A stretch of 16,410 bases of DNA from Chloroflexota bacterium (GTDB taxonomy: Bacteria; Chloroflexota; Anaerolineae; J102): contig PIVW01000078.1 of the NCBI GenBank assembly GCA_003353825.1, forward strand, positions 1-16,410, in the 5' to 3' direction. Shown piece by piece: positions 6,985-15,507 of the stretch (the first letter of the stretch is position 1; every line of letters begins with the position of its first letter). The position numbers and the translations under genes are program-made. The notes under the pieces were generated by a model. The model saw only the letters and a program-made list of their open reading frames with translations. It made no database searches and had not been told where the DNA came from.

Positions 6985-9714
6985 ATGACCCTACAAAACC
7001 ACTTCAACGCAAAAACAACCTTCAACACCGGCAGCGGCAAGGCCGTGATGTACCGCCTTGCCGCTCTGCAAGAACAGGACATCGCCGACATCTCGCGCTT
7101 GCCCTATTCCATCAAAGTGCTGCTAGAAGCGGCGCTGCGGCAGTATGACGCCTTTGAAGTCAGAGAAGAAGATGTCATCGCCCTGGCTAACTGGAAACCA
7201 CAGGAAGATGAACGCAAAGAAATGCCCTTCAAACCGGCACGCGTAATCATGCAGGATTTCACCGGCGTACCGGCGGTAGTCGATCTGGCGGCGCTGCGTG
7301 ACCAGATGGCGCGCATGGGTGGCGATCCCGCCAAAGTCAATCCCCAGATCCCCGTCGACCTGGTGATCGACCACTCGGTGCAGATCGACCGCTTTGGCTC
7401 CAAATTTGCCCTCTTCTTCAACGCCGAACGCGAGTTCCAGCGCAATCGCGAGCGCTATGAGTTCCTGAAATGGGGCAGCGAAGCCTTCGACAACTTCCGG
7501 GTGGTGCCGCCAGCCACCGGCATCGTCCACCAGGTCAATCTCGAGTATCTGGGTAAATGTGTACAGACCCGCCCCATGAATGGTGATCTGGTTGCTTACC
7601 CAGACAGCCTCGTCGGCGCCGACAGCCATACCACCATGATCAACGGCCTTGGCGTCGTGGGCTGGGGCGTGGGCGGGATCGAAGCCGAGGCTGTCATGCT
7701 GGGCCAGCCCATTTACATGCTCACGCCCGATGTGATCGGCTTCAAACTCAGCGGCCGGTTGCCCGAAGGCGCCACCGCTACCGACCTGGTGCTCACCTGT
7801 ACAGAGTTGTTAAGACAAAAAGGGGTAGTGGGAAAATTCGTGGAGTACTACGGCTCTGGACTGAGCCATCTCAGTTTGGCCGATCGCGCTACTATCGCCA
7901 ACATGGGACCAGACTATGGCGCTACCATGGGCTTTTTCCCGGTCGACGAAGAGACTCTGCGCTACATGATCGGCACAGGCCGCAGCGAGGAATTGGTGGA
8001 GTTGGTCGCCCACTATACACAGGAACAAGGTCTGTTCCGCAGCGACGGCAGCCCCGATCCCATTTACACCGACACGCTCGAACTAGATATGAGCACGGTC
8101 GAACCCAGCCTGGCCGGACCCAAGCGCCCAAACGACCGCATCCGCCTCGCTGACATGAAATCCAGTTTTGAGACCATGCTGACAGCGCCGGCCGGACCCC
8201 ATGGGCTGGGCCTGGACCCGAGCAAGGTCGATAACTCAGCCACTGTCGAACACGAAGGCAGCCGTTTTGAACTCGACCATGGTGACGTGGTGATCGCCGC
8301 CATCACCTCTTGTACCAACACCAGCAATCCCAGCGTCATGATCGGGGCGGGGTTGGTGGCCAAAAAGGCGGTCGAGCTTGGCTTGAGTGTGAAGCCTTGG
8401 GTGAAGACCAGTGTGGCGCCCGGTTCCAAAGTGGTGCAGCGCTATCTCGAAGCAGCGGGGTTGCTGCCCTACTTGGAGGCGCTCAAATTCCACATCGTCG
8501 GCTTTGGCTGTACCACCTGCATCGGCAACAGCGGCCCTCTGCCTGAGGACATACGCCTGGCCGTACAAGAAAACGACCTTGCTGTAGCTGCCGTACTAAG
8601 TGGCAACCGCAATTTCGAGGGACGGGTTAGTCCCAACACGCGTGCCAATTTCCTGGCATCGCCACCGTTGGTCGTGGCCTACGCCTTGGCCGGGACAGTG
8701 GACATTGATCTCACAAGCGAACCCATCGGCCATGACCCCAACGGCGAGCCTGTCTACCTCAAGGATATCTGGCCCTCACAAGACGAAATCCGCAGCGAAA
8801 TCCGCCGGTCCCTGCGCCCGGCCATGTTCGAGCAAGAATATGGCAATGTCTTCGGCGGCAATGAAACCTGGAACGAGGTAGCCGTGCCAGAGGGCGATCT
8901 TTTTGCCTGGGACCCTGAAAGCACCTATGTACACGAAGCACCCTTCTTCCTGGGGCTGACGCCCGATGTGCCTTCGGTTCAGCCGATCAGCGGCGCCCGT
9001 GCTCTGGCTGTAATGGGTGATTCTGTCACGACCGACCATATCTCCCCGGCGGGTGGTATTGCCTCCGACAGCCCTGCTGCCAACTACCTCCTTAGCCACG
9101 GCATCGAACGCAGTGAGTGGAACAGCTACGGCGCCCGCCGTGGCAATCACGAAGTGCTCATGCGTGGCACCTTCGCCAACATCCGCATCCGCAATCGCCT
9201 GCTGCCCGGTGTGGAAGGTGGTTACACCATTTACCAGCCACCGGGCGAATGCGGTTCGACAAGCGAACCGATGAGCATGTATGATGCCGCTATGCACTAT
9301 AAAGAAGATGGCACGCCACTGGTGGTACTGGCTGGCACAGAGTATGGCACCGGCTCCAGCCGCGACTGGGCGGCCAAAGGCCCATACTTGTTGGGCATCA
9401 AAGCTGTGATCGCTGAGAGCTTCGAACGCATCCATCGCTCCAATCTGGTGGGTATGGGCATTCTGCCGTTGCAATTCCTGCCCGGTGAGAGCGCCGAGAG
9501 TCTGGATTTGAGCGGTTTCGAGAGCTTCGATATCGTTGGCCTGGATGACAGCATGACAGCGGGGCAGACGTTTACAGTTCGAGCTACAGACGCGGACGGA
9601 TCGATAAAAGAATTTCAGGCGATCAGCCGCATCGATACCCCGGTCGAAGTCGAATACTACAAGAATGGCGGTATTTTGCAGACGGTGTTGCGTAGAATGG
9701 CGCGAGAGGGTTAA
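6985..9714 (+). CDS. acnA: Aconitate hydratase, AcnA type
   Basis: A 909-residue aconitase of the AcnA/IRP1 class, of normal length. It interconverts citrate and isocitrate in the cytosolic TCA cycle using a labile 4Fe-4S cluster. The cluster cysteines are Cys443 ([13 protein letters not shown]) and Cys509/Cys512 ([13 protein letters not shown]). Other signatures are [32 protein letters not shown] and, in the C-terminal swivel domain, [28 protein letters not shown] sequence (here [17 protein letters not shown]), and [16 protein letters not shown]. The ATG at 6985 is preceded by AGGAG (6973-6977) at good spacing. Codon use is richer in GC than in the flanking small genes, as expected for a well-expressed core gene. 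Transcription ends at the strong hairpin at 9717-9754. Confidence 0.98.
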   Translation: MTLQNHFNAKTTFNTGSGKAVMYRLAALQEQDIADISRLPYSIKVLLEAALRQYDAFEVREEDVIALANWKPQEDERKEMPFKPARVIMQDFTGVPAVVDLAALRDQMARMGGDPAKVNPQIPVDLVIDHSVQIDRFGSKFALFFNAEREFQRNRERYEFLKWGSEAFDNFRVVPPATGIVHQVNLEYLGKCVQTRPMNGDLVAYPDSLVGADSHTTMINGLGVVGWGVGGIEAEAVMLGQPIYMLTPDVIGFKLSGRLPEGATATDLVLTCTELLRQKGVVGKFVEYYGSGLSHLSLADRATIANMGPDYGATMGFFPVDEETLRYMIGTGRSEELVELVAHYTQEQGLFRSDGSPDPIYTDTLELDMSTVEPSLAGPKRPNDRIRLADMKSSFETMLTAPAGPHGLGLDPSKVDNSATVEHEGSRFELDHGDVVIAAITSCTNTSNPSVMIGAGLVAKKAVELGLSVKPWVKTSVAPGSKVVQRYLEAAGLLPYLEALKFHIVGFGCTTCIGNSGPLPEDIRLAVQENDLAVAAVLSGNRNFEGRVSPNTRANFLASPPLVVAYALAGTVDIDLTSEPIGHDPNGEPVYLKDIWPSQDEIRSEIRRSLRPAMFEQEYGNVFGGNETWNEVAVPEGDLFAWDPESTYVHEAPFFLGLTPDVPSVQPISGARALAVMGDSVTTDHISPAGGIASDSPAANYLLSHGIERSEWNSYGARRGNHEVLMRGTFANIRIRNRLLPGVEGGYTIYQPPGECGSTSEPMSMYDAAMHYKEDGTPLVVLAGTEYGTGSSRDWAAKGPYLLGIKAVIAESFERIHRSNLVGMGILPLQFLPGESAESLDLSGFESFDIVGLDDSMTAGQTFTVRATDADGSIKEFQAISRIDTPVEVEYYKNGGILQTVLRRMAREG

Positions 9715-9716
9715 CC

Positions 9717-9754
9717 AAAAGTGCCTGGCTCCTCCGAGGAGCCAGGCACTTTTT
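9717..9754. terminator. Strong bidirectional intrinsic terminator
   Basis: A perfect 17-bp stem (9717-9733 with 9737-9753), three-base loop CCG, an A-run on the left and T-run on the right. It separates acnA (plus) from the convergent HEPN gene (minus) and should stop transcription in both directions. Confidence 0.92.
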
Positions 9755-9771
9755 ATCATGAAAGATCAGCG

Positions 9772-10194
9772 TTATAATTCGCTTCGGTTCAGCCAATCTG
9801 TACAGGCATCGATTAGAGTCTGTGCAGCAGAGATGGCTTGCACGGCATCTACCTTGCGATAGACCTGACCAGGTGTGAGGTCAGGAAGACCATTGGGATA
9901 CCGGGTTGGAATATAAAACTGGTCGAGCAATCTCCCCGCTTCCTGCCACAATTCCAAGTCTTCAATAGCATCCTTATGTGGAAATTCACGTATCAGACGC
10001 GTAATGGAGTGACCCCAAGGCTCTTCATCTTCCAGATACCAAACGGCCTTAAGTGCCTTTTCTGCGGCCTGCTGTGCATGAAAACACGCCAAAGAATGTA
10101 TCTCGCGTTCGTGAAGGATCTGCGCCGCTACAAAATCTTCACGAGCTGTTTCCAACCACCGTTCAGACTGGTAACGGTTCTTGTGCTGACTCAT
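9772..10194 (-). CDS. HEPN domain protein (toxin-type half of an MNT/HEPN pair)
   Basis: A 140-residue all-alpha HEPN protein (PF05168 type). Recognised features are ETAREDFVAAQILHE (residues 15-29), FHAQQAAEKALKA (38-50), GHSITRLIREF (61-71), and the C-terminal YIPTRYPNGLPD followed by the last helix. The classical HepT RNxxxH ribonuclease motif is not evident; the nearest candidate is RLIREFPH. RNase activity is therefore uncertain. The start at 10194 was chosen over an upstream in-frame ATG (10227) because GAGGGAAAG lies at good spacing before it and the extra residues are not HEPN-like. The gene overlaps the MNT gene by 32 nt in another frame, which indicates one operon. Family role: HEPN toxins are neutralised by the partner nucleotidyltransferase. 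That function is inferred here. Confidence 0.88.
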   Translation of the reverse strand: MSQHKNRYQSERWLETAREDFVAAQILHEREIHSLACFHAQQAAEKALKAVWYLEDEEPWGHSITRLIREFPHKDAIEDLELWQEAGRLLDQFYIPTRYPNGLPDLTPGQVYRKVDAVQAISAAQTLIDACTDWLNRSEL

Positions 10195-10504
10195 AGATTG
10201 TCTTTCCCTCGGTGACTGCCCGAACAATGAACCTGCGATCCATCATCTGTTCCAACTCTCTGGGGGTATAGATGAGCAAATCCACATCGAAACCTGGGAC
10301 AACGTCGATAATGTCCGCCAGCAGTCCTGCATAGCGATCAAAAAAGTGTTTGTCGGTTTCCTTGATCACAATGAGGTCGAGATCGCTGCGGCGCGTGTCT
10401 TCTTCTCGCGCAAGTGATCCAAAAACAATCGCACGTTGTACATTATATTGCTGAAATATGGGGCGCAACAGCGTGGCGATCTCTGTTAGCGAAGCTCGAT
10501 TCAT
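10163..10504 (-). CDS. MNT-type minimal nucleotidyltransferase (partner of HEPN)
   Basis: A 113-residue pol-beta-type nucleotidyltransferase. The signature FGSLAREEDTRRSDLDLIVI gives Gly29-Ser30, Asp41 and Asp43 as metal and nucleotide ligands, with Asp75 (VDLLIYTPRE) as the probable third carboxylate. In characterised pairs the MNT protein AMPylates and silences its HEPN toxin. It is the first gene of the operon, and the HEPN gene starts 32 nt before its stop. The ATG at 10504 is followed by MNRASLTEIATLLRP; an open antisense extension to 11098 is a shadow of the gene opposite. The A of the ATG falls exactly where transcription from the TGGTATAAT promoter is expected to begin, so the mRNA is probably leaderless. 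Confidence 0.92.
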   Translation of the reverse strand: MNRASLTEIATLLRPIFQQYNVQRAIVFGSLAREEDTRRSDLDLIVIKETDKHFFDRYAGLLADIIDVVPGFDVDLLIYTPRELEQMMDRRFIVRAVTEGKTIYESAQEPLPV

Positions 10505-10510
10505 GATGTG

Positions 10511-10519
10511 ATTATACCA
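10511..10519 (-). promoter_or_regulatory. Extended -10 promoter for the MNT/HEPN operon (leaderless)
   Basis: On the minus strand the sequence reads TGGTATAAT, then six bases, then ATG. A start site seven bases after the -10 coincides with the A of the MNT start codon, so the message would have no 5' leader. No strong -35 is seen. Confidence 0.6.
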
Positions 10520-10648
10520 TGTTGCGAGAGGAGGTGCTACAGATTTGATAGCGATAAGATTCCAGATCACCCATTCTTGATGTCCCGCTACCTTCACAGG
10601 TATCATTCCGCTATCACACTTATCCTTGTATCTTTTAGAGCGTCCCCT

Positions 10649-11707
10649 ATGTCTTTCGCCTTTGGCATCGAACACGAAGTCGCCTTCATCAATGCCTACG
10701 GGCGGTTCGCCGATTTCGGAAACACGACTTTTGCTGATTTCGACCAGATCATCGAGCAGTTGCCAGTCTATGCTTCCGACTACCCGCAACTGCGCCTGGG
10801 TGATGCCGGTATCAAGTACAAACGCTGGTACATCGAAGGCTTCGAGCGCTTTCAGGATAACGAGGATGTGATCTCTTGCAACCCTAAGGGTATCGAGATT
10901 CGCACGACGATACACAGTTCGATACAGGGGGCGGTGACGGAATTGGAAGAGAGCTTCAATCTGCTGGTGGAGATAGCGAGATCGTTTGGGTTTACACCCG
11001 CCAGGACCAGTTTCAGTCCTCAGCAGAGGGTTTTTATCCCCAACCCGCCCCTGAATCCCTACGAACTCGAGCGCCGTCAGTCCTCGCCGGAAATGCAAAC
11101 CGCTGAGATCGTCATGCTCACCTACGGTCCCGATCTCAGCATCTCGCGATCTGGCATGAGCACAGATGAATTGATCGGCGTGGGGCGAAAGCTGACGTAT
11201 TACAGCCCCTTCATCGTACCCTTCAGCTTCAGCTCGCCCTTTTTCGGCGGCAGACTATGGGAGGGATACTCGGTGCGCACATACTTACGCACCGGTCACC
11301 GTCCGGCGGCGATGGTCTTTTTCGACGATCCTGCCAAGCAGATTGACAGCAATCTCTCGCTGACGCAACCAGCCCGGGTGCAGGCAGAAGTAGGGCGTAT
11401 CGAGTTCAAAGCGTTTGACAGTTGTGCGGATTTCAACCTTTATGCGGGCTTATTGGCACTCTTGAAAGGTCTGATGCTGGATAATACACTAAAAGGTCGT
11501 GCTACAACCCCTGACCACGACAGGCACCAATTATCCGCCAAGCTTGGATTCGACAATCCCGATATTTATGAAATGGCCGGTCGGACATTGAGTGCTGCCG
11601 AACAAGCATTGGTCACAGACCCCGACAGCCGATTCTTAGTCCCCCCTACAAAAATCGTTGGCCACAAGACGAACACCCGCACACGAGCTAATCGAACATT
11701 ATCATAG
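10649..11707 (+). CDS. GCS2-family glutamate-cysteine ligase-like protein
   Basis: A 352-residue carboxylate-amine ligase. It opens MSFAFGIEHEVAFIN, whose G-I-E-H-E is the ATP/Mg-binding strand of glutamate-cysteine ligases. NPKGIEIRTTIHSSIQGAV (about residues 78-96) and VGRIEFKAFDSCADF fit the active-site strands of the same fold. The family joins glutamate and an amine through a gamma-glutamyl phosphate. Gamma-glutamylcysteine is the likeliest product, but the substrate cannot be read from sequence, and no gshB or thiol-pathway gene is adjacent. The start at 10649 puts the GIEHE motif at the usual distance; upstream in-frame ATGs (10508, 10580) would add residues with no family features. 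The ribosome-binding site is poor. The gene diverges from the MNT/HEPN operon and converges with the DUF4058 gene. Confidence 0.82.
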   Translation: MSFAFGIEHEVAFINAYGRFADFGNTTFADFDQIIEQLPVYASDYPQLRLGDAGIKYKRWYIEGFERFQDNEDVISCNPKGIEIRTTIHSSIQGAVTELEESFNLLVEIARSFGFTPARTSFSPQQRVFIPNPPLNPYELERRQSSPEMQTAEIVMLTYGPDLSISRSGMSTDELIGVGRKLTYYSPFIVPFSFSSPFFGGRLWEGYSVRTYLRTGHRPAAMVFFDDPAKQIDSNLSLTQPARVQAEVGRIEFKAFDSCADFNLYAGLLALLKGLMLDNTLKGRATTPDHDRHQLSAKLGFDNPDIYEMAGRTLSAAEQALVTDPDSRFLVPPTKIVGHKTNTRTRANRTLS

Positions 11708-11733
11708 GTACGGCTCAGTTGAAGCGACAGTTC

Positions 11734-11789
11734 GTAGTAAGCGCTTTAGCGCTGTTCCGCGCCAATGACGGCGATAAAGCGCCCACTAC
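11734..11789. repeat. REP-like inverted repeat between convergent genes
   Basis: Two 19-bp arms (11734-11752 GTAGTAAGCGCTTTAGCGC; 11771-11789) pair at 16 of 19 positions around an 18-base loop. No T-run follows, so it may be a repetitive extragenic palindrome or a rho-independent-like barrier rather than a classical terminator. It sits between the convergent GCS2 and DUF4058 genes. Confidence 0.65.
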
Positions 11790-11796
11790 AAACCGT

Positions 11797-12612
11797 TTAA
11801 GATGACGAATCGCCCACCCCAAACCGACCTTGCATAAGCTTCTCCACCCACAGCATCTCCTCTTCGCTTAGTTCTGGTAGCGGGGGCGGCGCCTCGTAAT
11901 TCAGCAGCCGTTCATAACGCACGAGCCCAAAACAGGCGTCCACTGCCGCTTGCAGATCGAGCATTACATCGGGGTCGGGAGGAAGCAGGGGCACGGGTAT
12001 GGTCGGCAGGGTATGCGCCAGCTGGATAGGCCAGACAAGGGTGGTGGGGCGTCGCTGCACCCGGCTGAGATAAATGTAGTAGGAGGCAGGGGGCGGTTCG
12101 CCAATCAGTTCGATACGTTGTCCACGGCGTATGAGATCGATCTCCAGCAAATGTGTGCGTGTGGCCAGTATTTCCAGACGGCGTTCCGCATATTCGCGCG
12201 CCCCCTCACCGATCTTGTTGGCAGGCGACAGTATCTCGATAATGGTGACGAGCCTGCGCTCTGCTACATCCCGGATCTCTACCGTCAGTTGTGGGATCTC
12301 GTCCAAGATCGGGCTGTCGAGTTCAACAGGTGCGACCAACATCGTAGGTGCGTTCAGGACAGGCGCTGGCTCAGACAAATGCCTACCCCGTTCAGCCACA
12401 TATACATCGGGGTAGATCACACGAGGATCTGGCGATTCTAGAACACCAATTGAAGGTCGTGATATGACATATCTTTTAGCCAGTAGCGCCACGTATTTTT
12501 CTGGGAGCCGTTTTAACAGTTGGGCGCGAATCGCTCCGGCAAGGGTTTCATGAAATTCTTGCCACATCTCGCCTTCAAGATAAGGGTCCATACCTGGGAA
12601 AGGTGAGGGCAT
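11797..12612 (-). CDS. DUF4058 family protein
   Basis: A 271-residue protein recognised from its N-terminus MPSPFPGMDPYLEGEMWQEF, the hallmark of DUF4058, and from VYVAERG, TVEIRDVAERRLVTIIEILSPANK and YYIYLSRVQRRP. The family is common in Chloroflexota, cyanobacteria and planctomycetes and has no known function. The EILSPANK strand has the look of a restriction-like fold active-site strand (ExK type), but that is only a speculation. Among several possible starts (12648, 12624, 12615, 12612), 12612 was chosen because GGAG lies 6 bases upstream and family members begin MPSPFPGMDPYLE. The gene is monocistronic, divergent from mgtE and convergent with the GCS2 gene. Confidence 0.9.
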   Translation of the reverse strand: MPSPFPGMDPYLEGEMWQEFHETLAGAIRAQLLKRLPEKYVALLAKRYVISRPSIGVLESPDPRVIYPDVYVAERGRHLSEPAPVLNAPTMLVAPVELDSPILDEIPQLTVEIRDVAERRLVTIIEILSPANKIGEGAREYAERRLEILATRTHLLEIDLIRRGQRIELIGEPPPASYYIYLSRVQRRPTTLVWPIQLAHTLPTIPVPLLPPDPDVMLDLQAAVDACFGLVRYERLLNYEAPPPLPELSEEEMLWVEKLMQGRFGVGDSSS

Positions 12613-12675
12613 CATAGGCTCCATGTTTTCTAGTGCGCACAGAATCATCGCTCAGATGGTGTTTCTACCATGCTT

Positions 12676-12684
12676 ATTGTAGCA
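12676..12684 (-). promoter_or_regulatory. Candidate extended -10 promoter of the DUF4058 gene
   Basis: On the minus strand the sequence reads TGCTACAAT, a near-consensus extended -10 element. The start site would be near 12669, about 57 nt before the chosen ATG. No matching -35 is visible. Confidence 0.4.
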
Positions 12685-12748
12685 TACAGTGTTAGGCCGC
12701 TGGTAGCAGTATTTTGAATCACAACATCGACAGAGAAGGTAGTAGATC

Positions 12749-14098
12749 ATGGATCGCTTGATAGTGGAACACACACTCGAACAGTTACGCAATGCCCTGG
12801 AGCGTGATGATCTGCAGGGTGCTGCCGTCATTATCGAGGTATTACGGCCGGCTGATCAGGCCGAGATTTTTGCCGAACTAGACGAAGATCAGCAAGTTGC
12901 ACTCCTGCCCCAGATCGCGGCAGAAGATTCAGCAGATATTCTCGAAGAACTGGATGACGAGACGGTGGCAGAATTGGTCGATTTCCTCGCCGATGAAGAA
13001 GTTGTGCGCATCGTCGAGGAAATGGAACCGGATGAAGCGGCGGATCTCCTGGGCGATGTCACGCCTGAAAGAGCGGAGGTGCTGCTTTCGGGCCTGGAAG
13101 ATCGCGACGAAGTTCGACCCTTGATGATCCACCCAGATGAAAGCGCCGGCGGTCTTATGACCTCGGAATTCCTGGCATTACGGCGGCGGATGACGGCAAG
13201 AGAAGCCATCAATGCCTTTCGCCAGTGGAATCCTGATGCTGAGACTATTTATTATCTTTATGTGGTAAACCAGTACGGCCAACTATGCGGCGTAGTCAAT
13301 CTCCGCCAATTGATTCTGGCCAACCTGGATAGCCTTATCCTCGACATCATGGAGACAAAACTGATCTCGGTTCAGGCTGGTACCGATCAGGAAAAAGCCG
13401 CTCAACTCCTGGTACGCTATGATCTACTGGCCCTGCCTGTCGTGAACGAACAGGGCATTCTGCTGGGCGTCATCACAGTAGATGATGTCTTGGATGTATT
13501 GGAAGAAGAAGCCACTGAGGACATCCAACGTTACGGTGGCGCCCAACCGCTGGAGCGGGCCTATCTGGACACCCCACCATCGACCATCACCCGTAAACGC
13601 ATCGGCTGGTTGTTATTGCTCTTTCTAACAGCCACACTCACCGGCTCAGTCATGCGCTTATATCAAAACGAATTGGCGATCGTCGTATCTCTGGCTGTTT
13701 TCATTCCTCTACTTATTGGCACGGGCGGTAACGCAGGCTCGCAGACCACAGCCACCATCATCCGTGCCTTGGCCACGCGTGACATTGAACCTCACGATGC
13801 ATTGCGTGTGTGGTGGCATGAAGTGCGTGTGGGCTTATTGCTGGGCCTGGGCATGGCCATCGCTGCCTACATCCGGGCCATTACCTGGGAACCGAACGTC
13901 GCTCTGGCACTAACCGTATCCACGTCCATCCTTGGCTTGATCCTGTGGGCAACTGGTGTCGGATCGATCCTGCCACTGATTGCCGCTCGTCTCGGCATCG
14001 ATCCCGCCCTGGTTTCCGGACCATTGATGAGTACGTTGGTGGACGCCACGGGGCTATTCATCTACTTCAACATTGCTAAAGTTATTTTGGCGATATAG
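12749..14098 (+). CDS. mgtE: Magnesium channel/transporter MgtE
   Basis: A 449-residue MgtE, matching the family length. The acidic cytosolic N domain (about residues 1-130, rich in Asp/Glu repeats such as ELDEDQQ, ELDDETV and EMEPDEAAD) and two CBS domains (about 135-195 and 200-260, LMTSEF and IMETKLISV) form the Mg2+ sensor. Five membrane helices follow from about residue 285. The transmembrane signatures are PLLIGTGGNAGSQTTATIIRAL and DPALVSGPLMSTLVDATG. The Asp in STLVDATG is residue 432, matching the pore Asp432 of the Thermus thermophilus channel. It imports Mg2+ across the cytoplasmic membrane and closes when cytosolic Mg2+ is high. The ribosome-binding site is AGAAGG, about 10 bases before the ATG. 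No Mg riboswitch was recognised upstream. A MATE-like gene follows after 77 bp on the same strand. Confidence 0.96.
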   Translation: MDRLIVEHTLEQLRNALERDDLQGAAVIIEVLRPADQAEIFAELDEDQQVALLPQIAAEDSADILEELDDETVAELVDFLADEEVVRIVEEMEPDEAADLLGDVTPERAEVLLSGLEDRDEVRPLMIHPDESAGGLMTSEFLALRRRMTAREAINAFRQWNPDAETIYYLYVVNQYGQLCGVVNLRQLILANLDSLILDIMETKLISVQAGTDQEKAAQLLVRYDLLALPVVNEQGILLGVITVDDVLDVLEEEATEDIQRYGGAQPLERAYLDTPPSTITRKRIGWLLLLFLTATLTGSVMRLYQNELAIVVSLAVFIPLLIGTGGNAGSQTTATIIRALATRDIEPHDALRVWWHEVRVGLLLGLGMAIAAYIRAITWEPNVALALTVSTSILGLILWATGVGSILPLIAARLGIDPALVSGPLMSTLVDATGLFIYFNIAKVILAI

Positions 14099-14175
14099 AA
14101 CTCAATATCTACAAACAGATCGACAGTCCAAATTACGACCTACAAAATTAACGGGTCTCTCCAGCCTCTTTCTTC

Positions 14176-15507
14176 ATGCAAACTCGCCCCGCTATCTTAA
14201 CTCAACGCCATATCTTTCGTTTTTGGCTCCCTCTGGCGCTCATGTGGTTGATGATGGCCATCGAACAGCCGGTGCTTACCGGCGCTGTCGCTCGGATGGA
14301 GGATCCCAAACTGGAGTTGGCCGCGTTCGGTGTAACCTTTGCTCTGGCCTTGTTAATTGAAAGCCCTGTTATCATGCTGTTGGCGGCGAGCACCGCCCTG
14401 GCTAAAGGACGCCAATCCTATGGGTTGCTGCTACGATTTACACATTTGTTGTCAGGTAGTGTCACCATTCTCCATGCGGTCATCGCCCTAACACCGATCT
14501 ACGGATTTCTGGTGGGGACGATGATAGGCGCCCCCGATGAACTGGTGGAACCCTCTCGCCTGGCATTTCTTTTGCTGACACCCTGGAGCGCGGCGGTGGC
14601 CTATCGCCGACTTTGGCAGGGGGTGATGATCCGGTATGGGCTAACTGACCTGGTCGGGCTCACAACGGTGCTGAGGCTGATAGCCTCCGGTGCAGTGGTG
14701 GCGGTCGGTCTAGCGACCCACATACTACCCGGAGCGGCCCTGGCCGGCTTGGCGTTAAGCGTCGGCGTGATCGTCGGAGCCGCTGCCGCCTGGGTCTGGA
14801 CACGTCCGATCCTGCACGGCCCCTTACGAAAAATTGAACCCGAAGACAAACAGATCAATATTCGCGAGTTACTGGATTTCTATATCCCGCTGGCCCTCAC
14901 TAATTTCATCAACTTCGTGGGACGCCCCCTCGTAACATTTGGCTTGAGCCGTGCCCTGTTCCCCCTCGAATCGCTGGCCTTGTTTCCCGTACTGATGTCG
15001 TTGGGTTTCCTCTGGCGTAGCGTAGGATTCGCCTATCAGGAGGTGGTGATTGCGTTGTTGGAGAACGAAGCCTCCTTCTTTACACTCAGGCGTTTCGCCA
15101 TGACGGTGGGCTTCATTCTAAGTGGGCTCCTACTGTTTATGGCCCTCACACCTATCAATGACTTATGGTATGGGCAGGTTTCAGGTTTGACACCAGACCT
15201 GGTCAATCTCTCACGTCTGCCCACGATCCTCATCAGCCTTTCTCCAGGTGCGGCCTTCATCATCGCCTGGCAGCGGGGCGTTTTGGTGAACATCAAGCGC
15301 ACCCGACCTATCACTATCGCGGTTGTCCTTAATGTTCTTGTGCTCGTTCTGGTGATGTGGGTGGGCACCTTGTTACCTTCTGTTCCCGGCATCGTAATCG
15401 CCGGCGTCGCTTTTATGTTGTCGGTGGTGGTTGAAATGTTATTCCTTACCACACAAACACGTATAGTTTCACACCAATTTACGCAACTGAAAACGACGCC
15501 CGCATGA
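14176..15507 (+). CDS. ANKH/MATE-like polytopic membrane protein (MOP superfamily)
   Basis: A 443-residue, highly hydrophobic protein with about 12 predicted membrane segments. Two half-repeats can be seen: FWLPLALMWLMMAIEQPVLT near residue 15 and FYIPLALTNFINFVGRPLVT near residue 235. The latter resembles the second-half start of eukaryotic progressive ankylosis proteins (PLAL...RPIV). This points to the MATE/MOP fold and to an ANKH-like branch, which exports small anions such as citrate, ATP or pyrophosphate in animals. The bacterial substrate is unknown. No clear Shine-Dalgarno sequence precedes 14176, but the predicted topology starts at once, so the start is reasonable. Its stop overlaps the start of rluE (ATGA), so the two are translated together. 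Confidence 0.7.
   Translation: MQTRPAILTQRHIFRFWLPLALMWLMMAIEQPVLTGAVARMEDPKLELAAFGVTFALALLIESPVIMLLAASTALAKGRQSYGLLLRFTHLLSGSVTILHAVIALTPIYGFLVGTMIGAPDELVEPSRLAFLLLTPWSAAVAYRRLWQGVMIRYGLTDLVGLTTVLRLIASGAVVAVGLATHILPGAALAGLALSVGVIVGAAAAWVWTRPILHGPLRKIEPEDKQINIRELLDFYIPLALTNFINFVGRPLVTFGLSRALFPLESLALFPVLMSLGFLWRSVGFAYQEVVIALLENEASFFTLRRFAMTVGFILSGLLLFMALTPINDLWYGQVSGLTPDLVNLSRLPTILISLSPGAAFIIAWQRGVLVNIKRTRPITIAVVLNVLVLVLVMWVGTLLPSVPGIVIAGVAFMLSVVVEMLFLTTQTRIVSHQFTQLKTTPA

Noticed and set aside
8776..9759. Long open frame (327 codons) on the minus strand across acnA and the terminator
   Set aside because: Antisense to a full-length aconitase with complete family motifs; the translation has no recognisable domain and the frame is a by-product of the sense codon use.
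10505..11098. N-terminal extension of the MNT frame opposite the GCS2 gene
   Set aside because: The MNT fold begins at 10504 and a promoter lies at 10511-10519; the upstream part is a shadow of the GCS2 coding strand.
12649..12748. Magnesium riboswitch (M-box or mgtA type) ahead of mgtE
   Set aside because: Only 100 bp between the divergent genes and no conserved M-box core could be picked out by eye.
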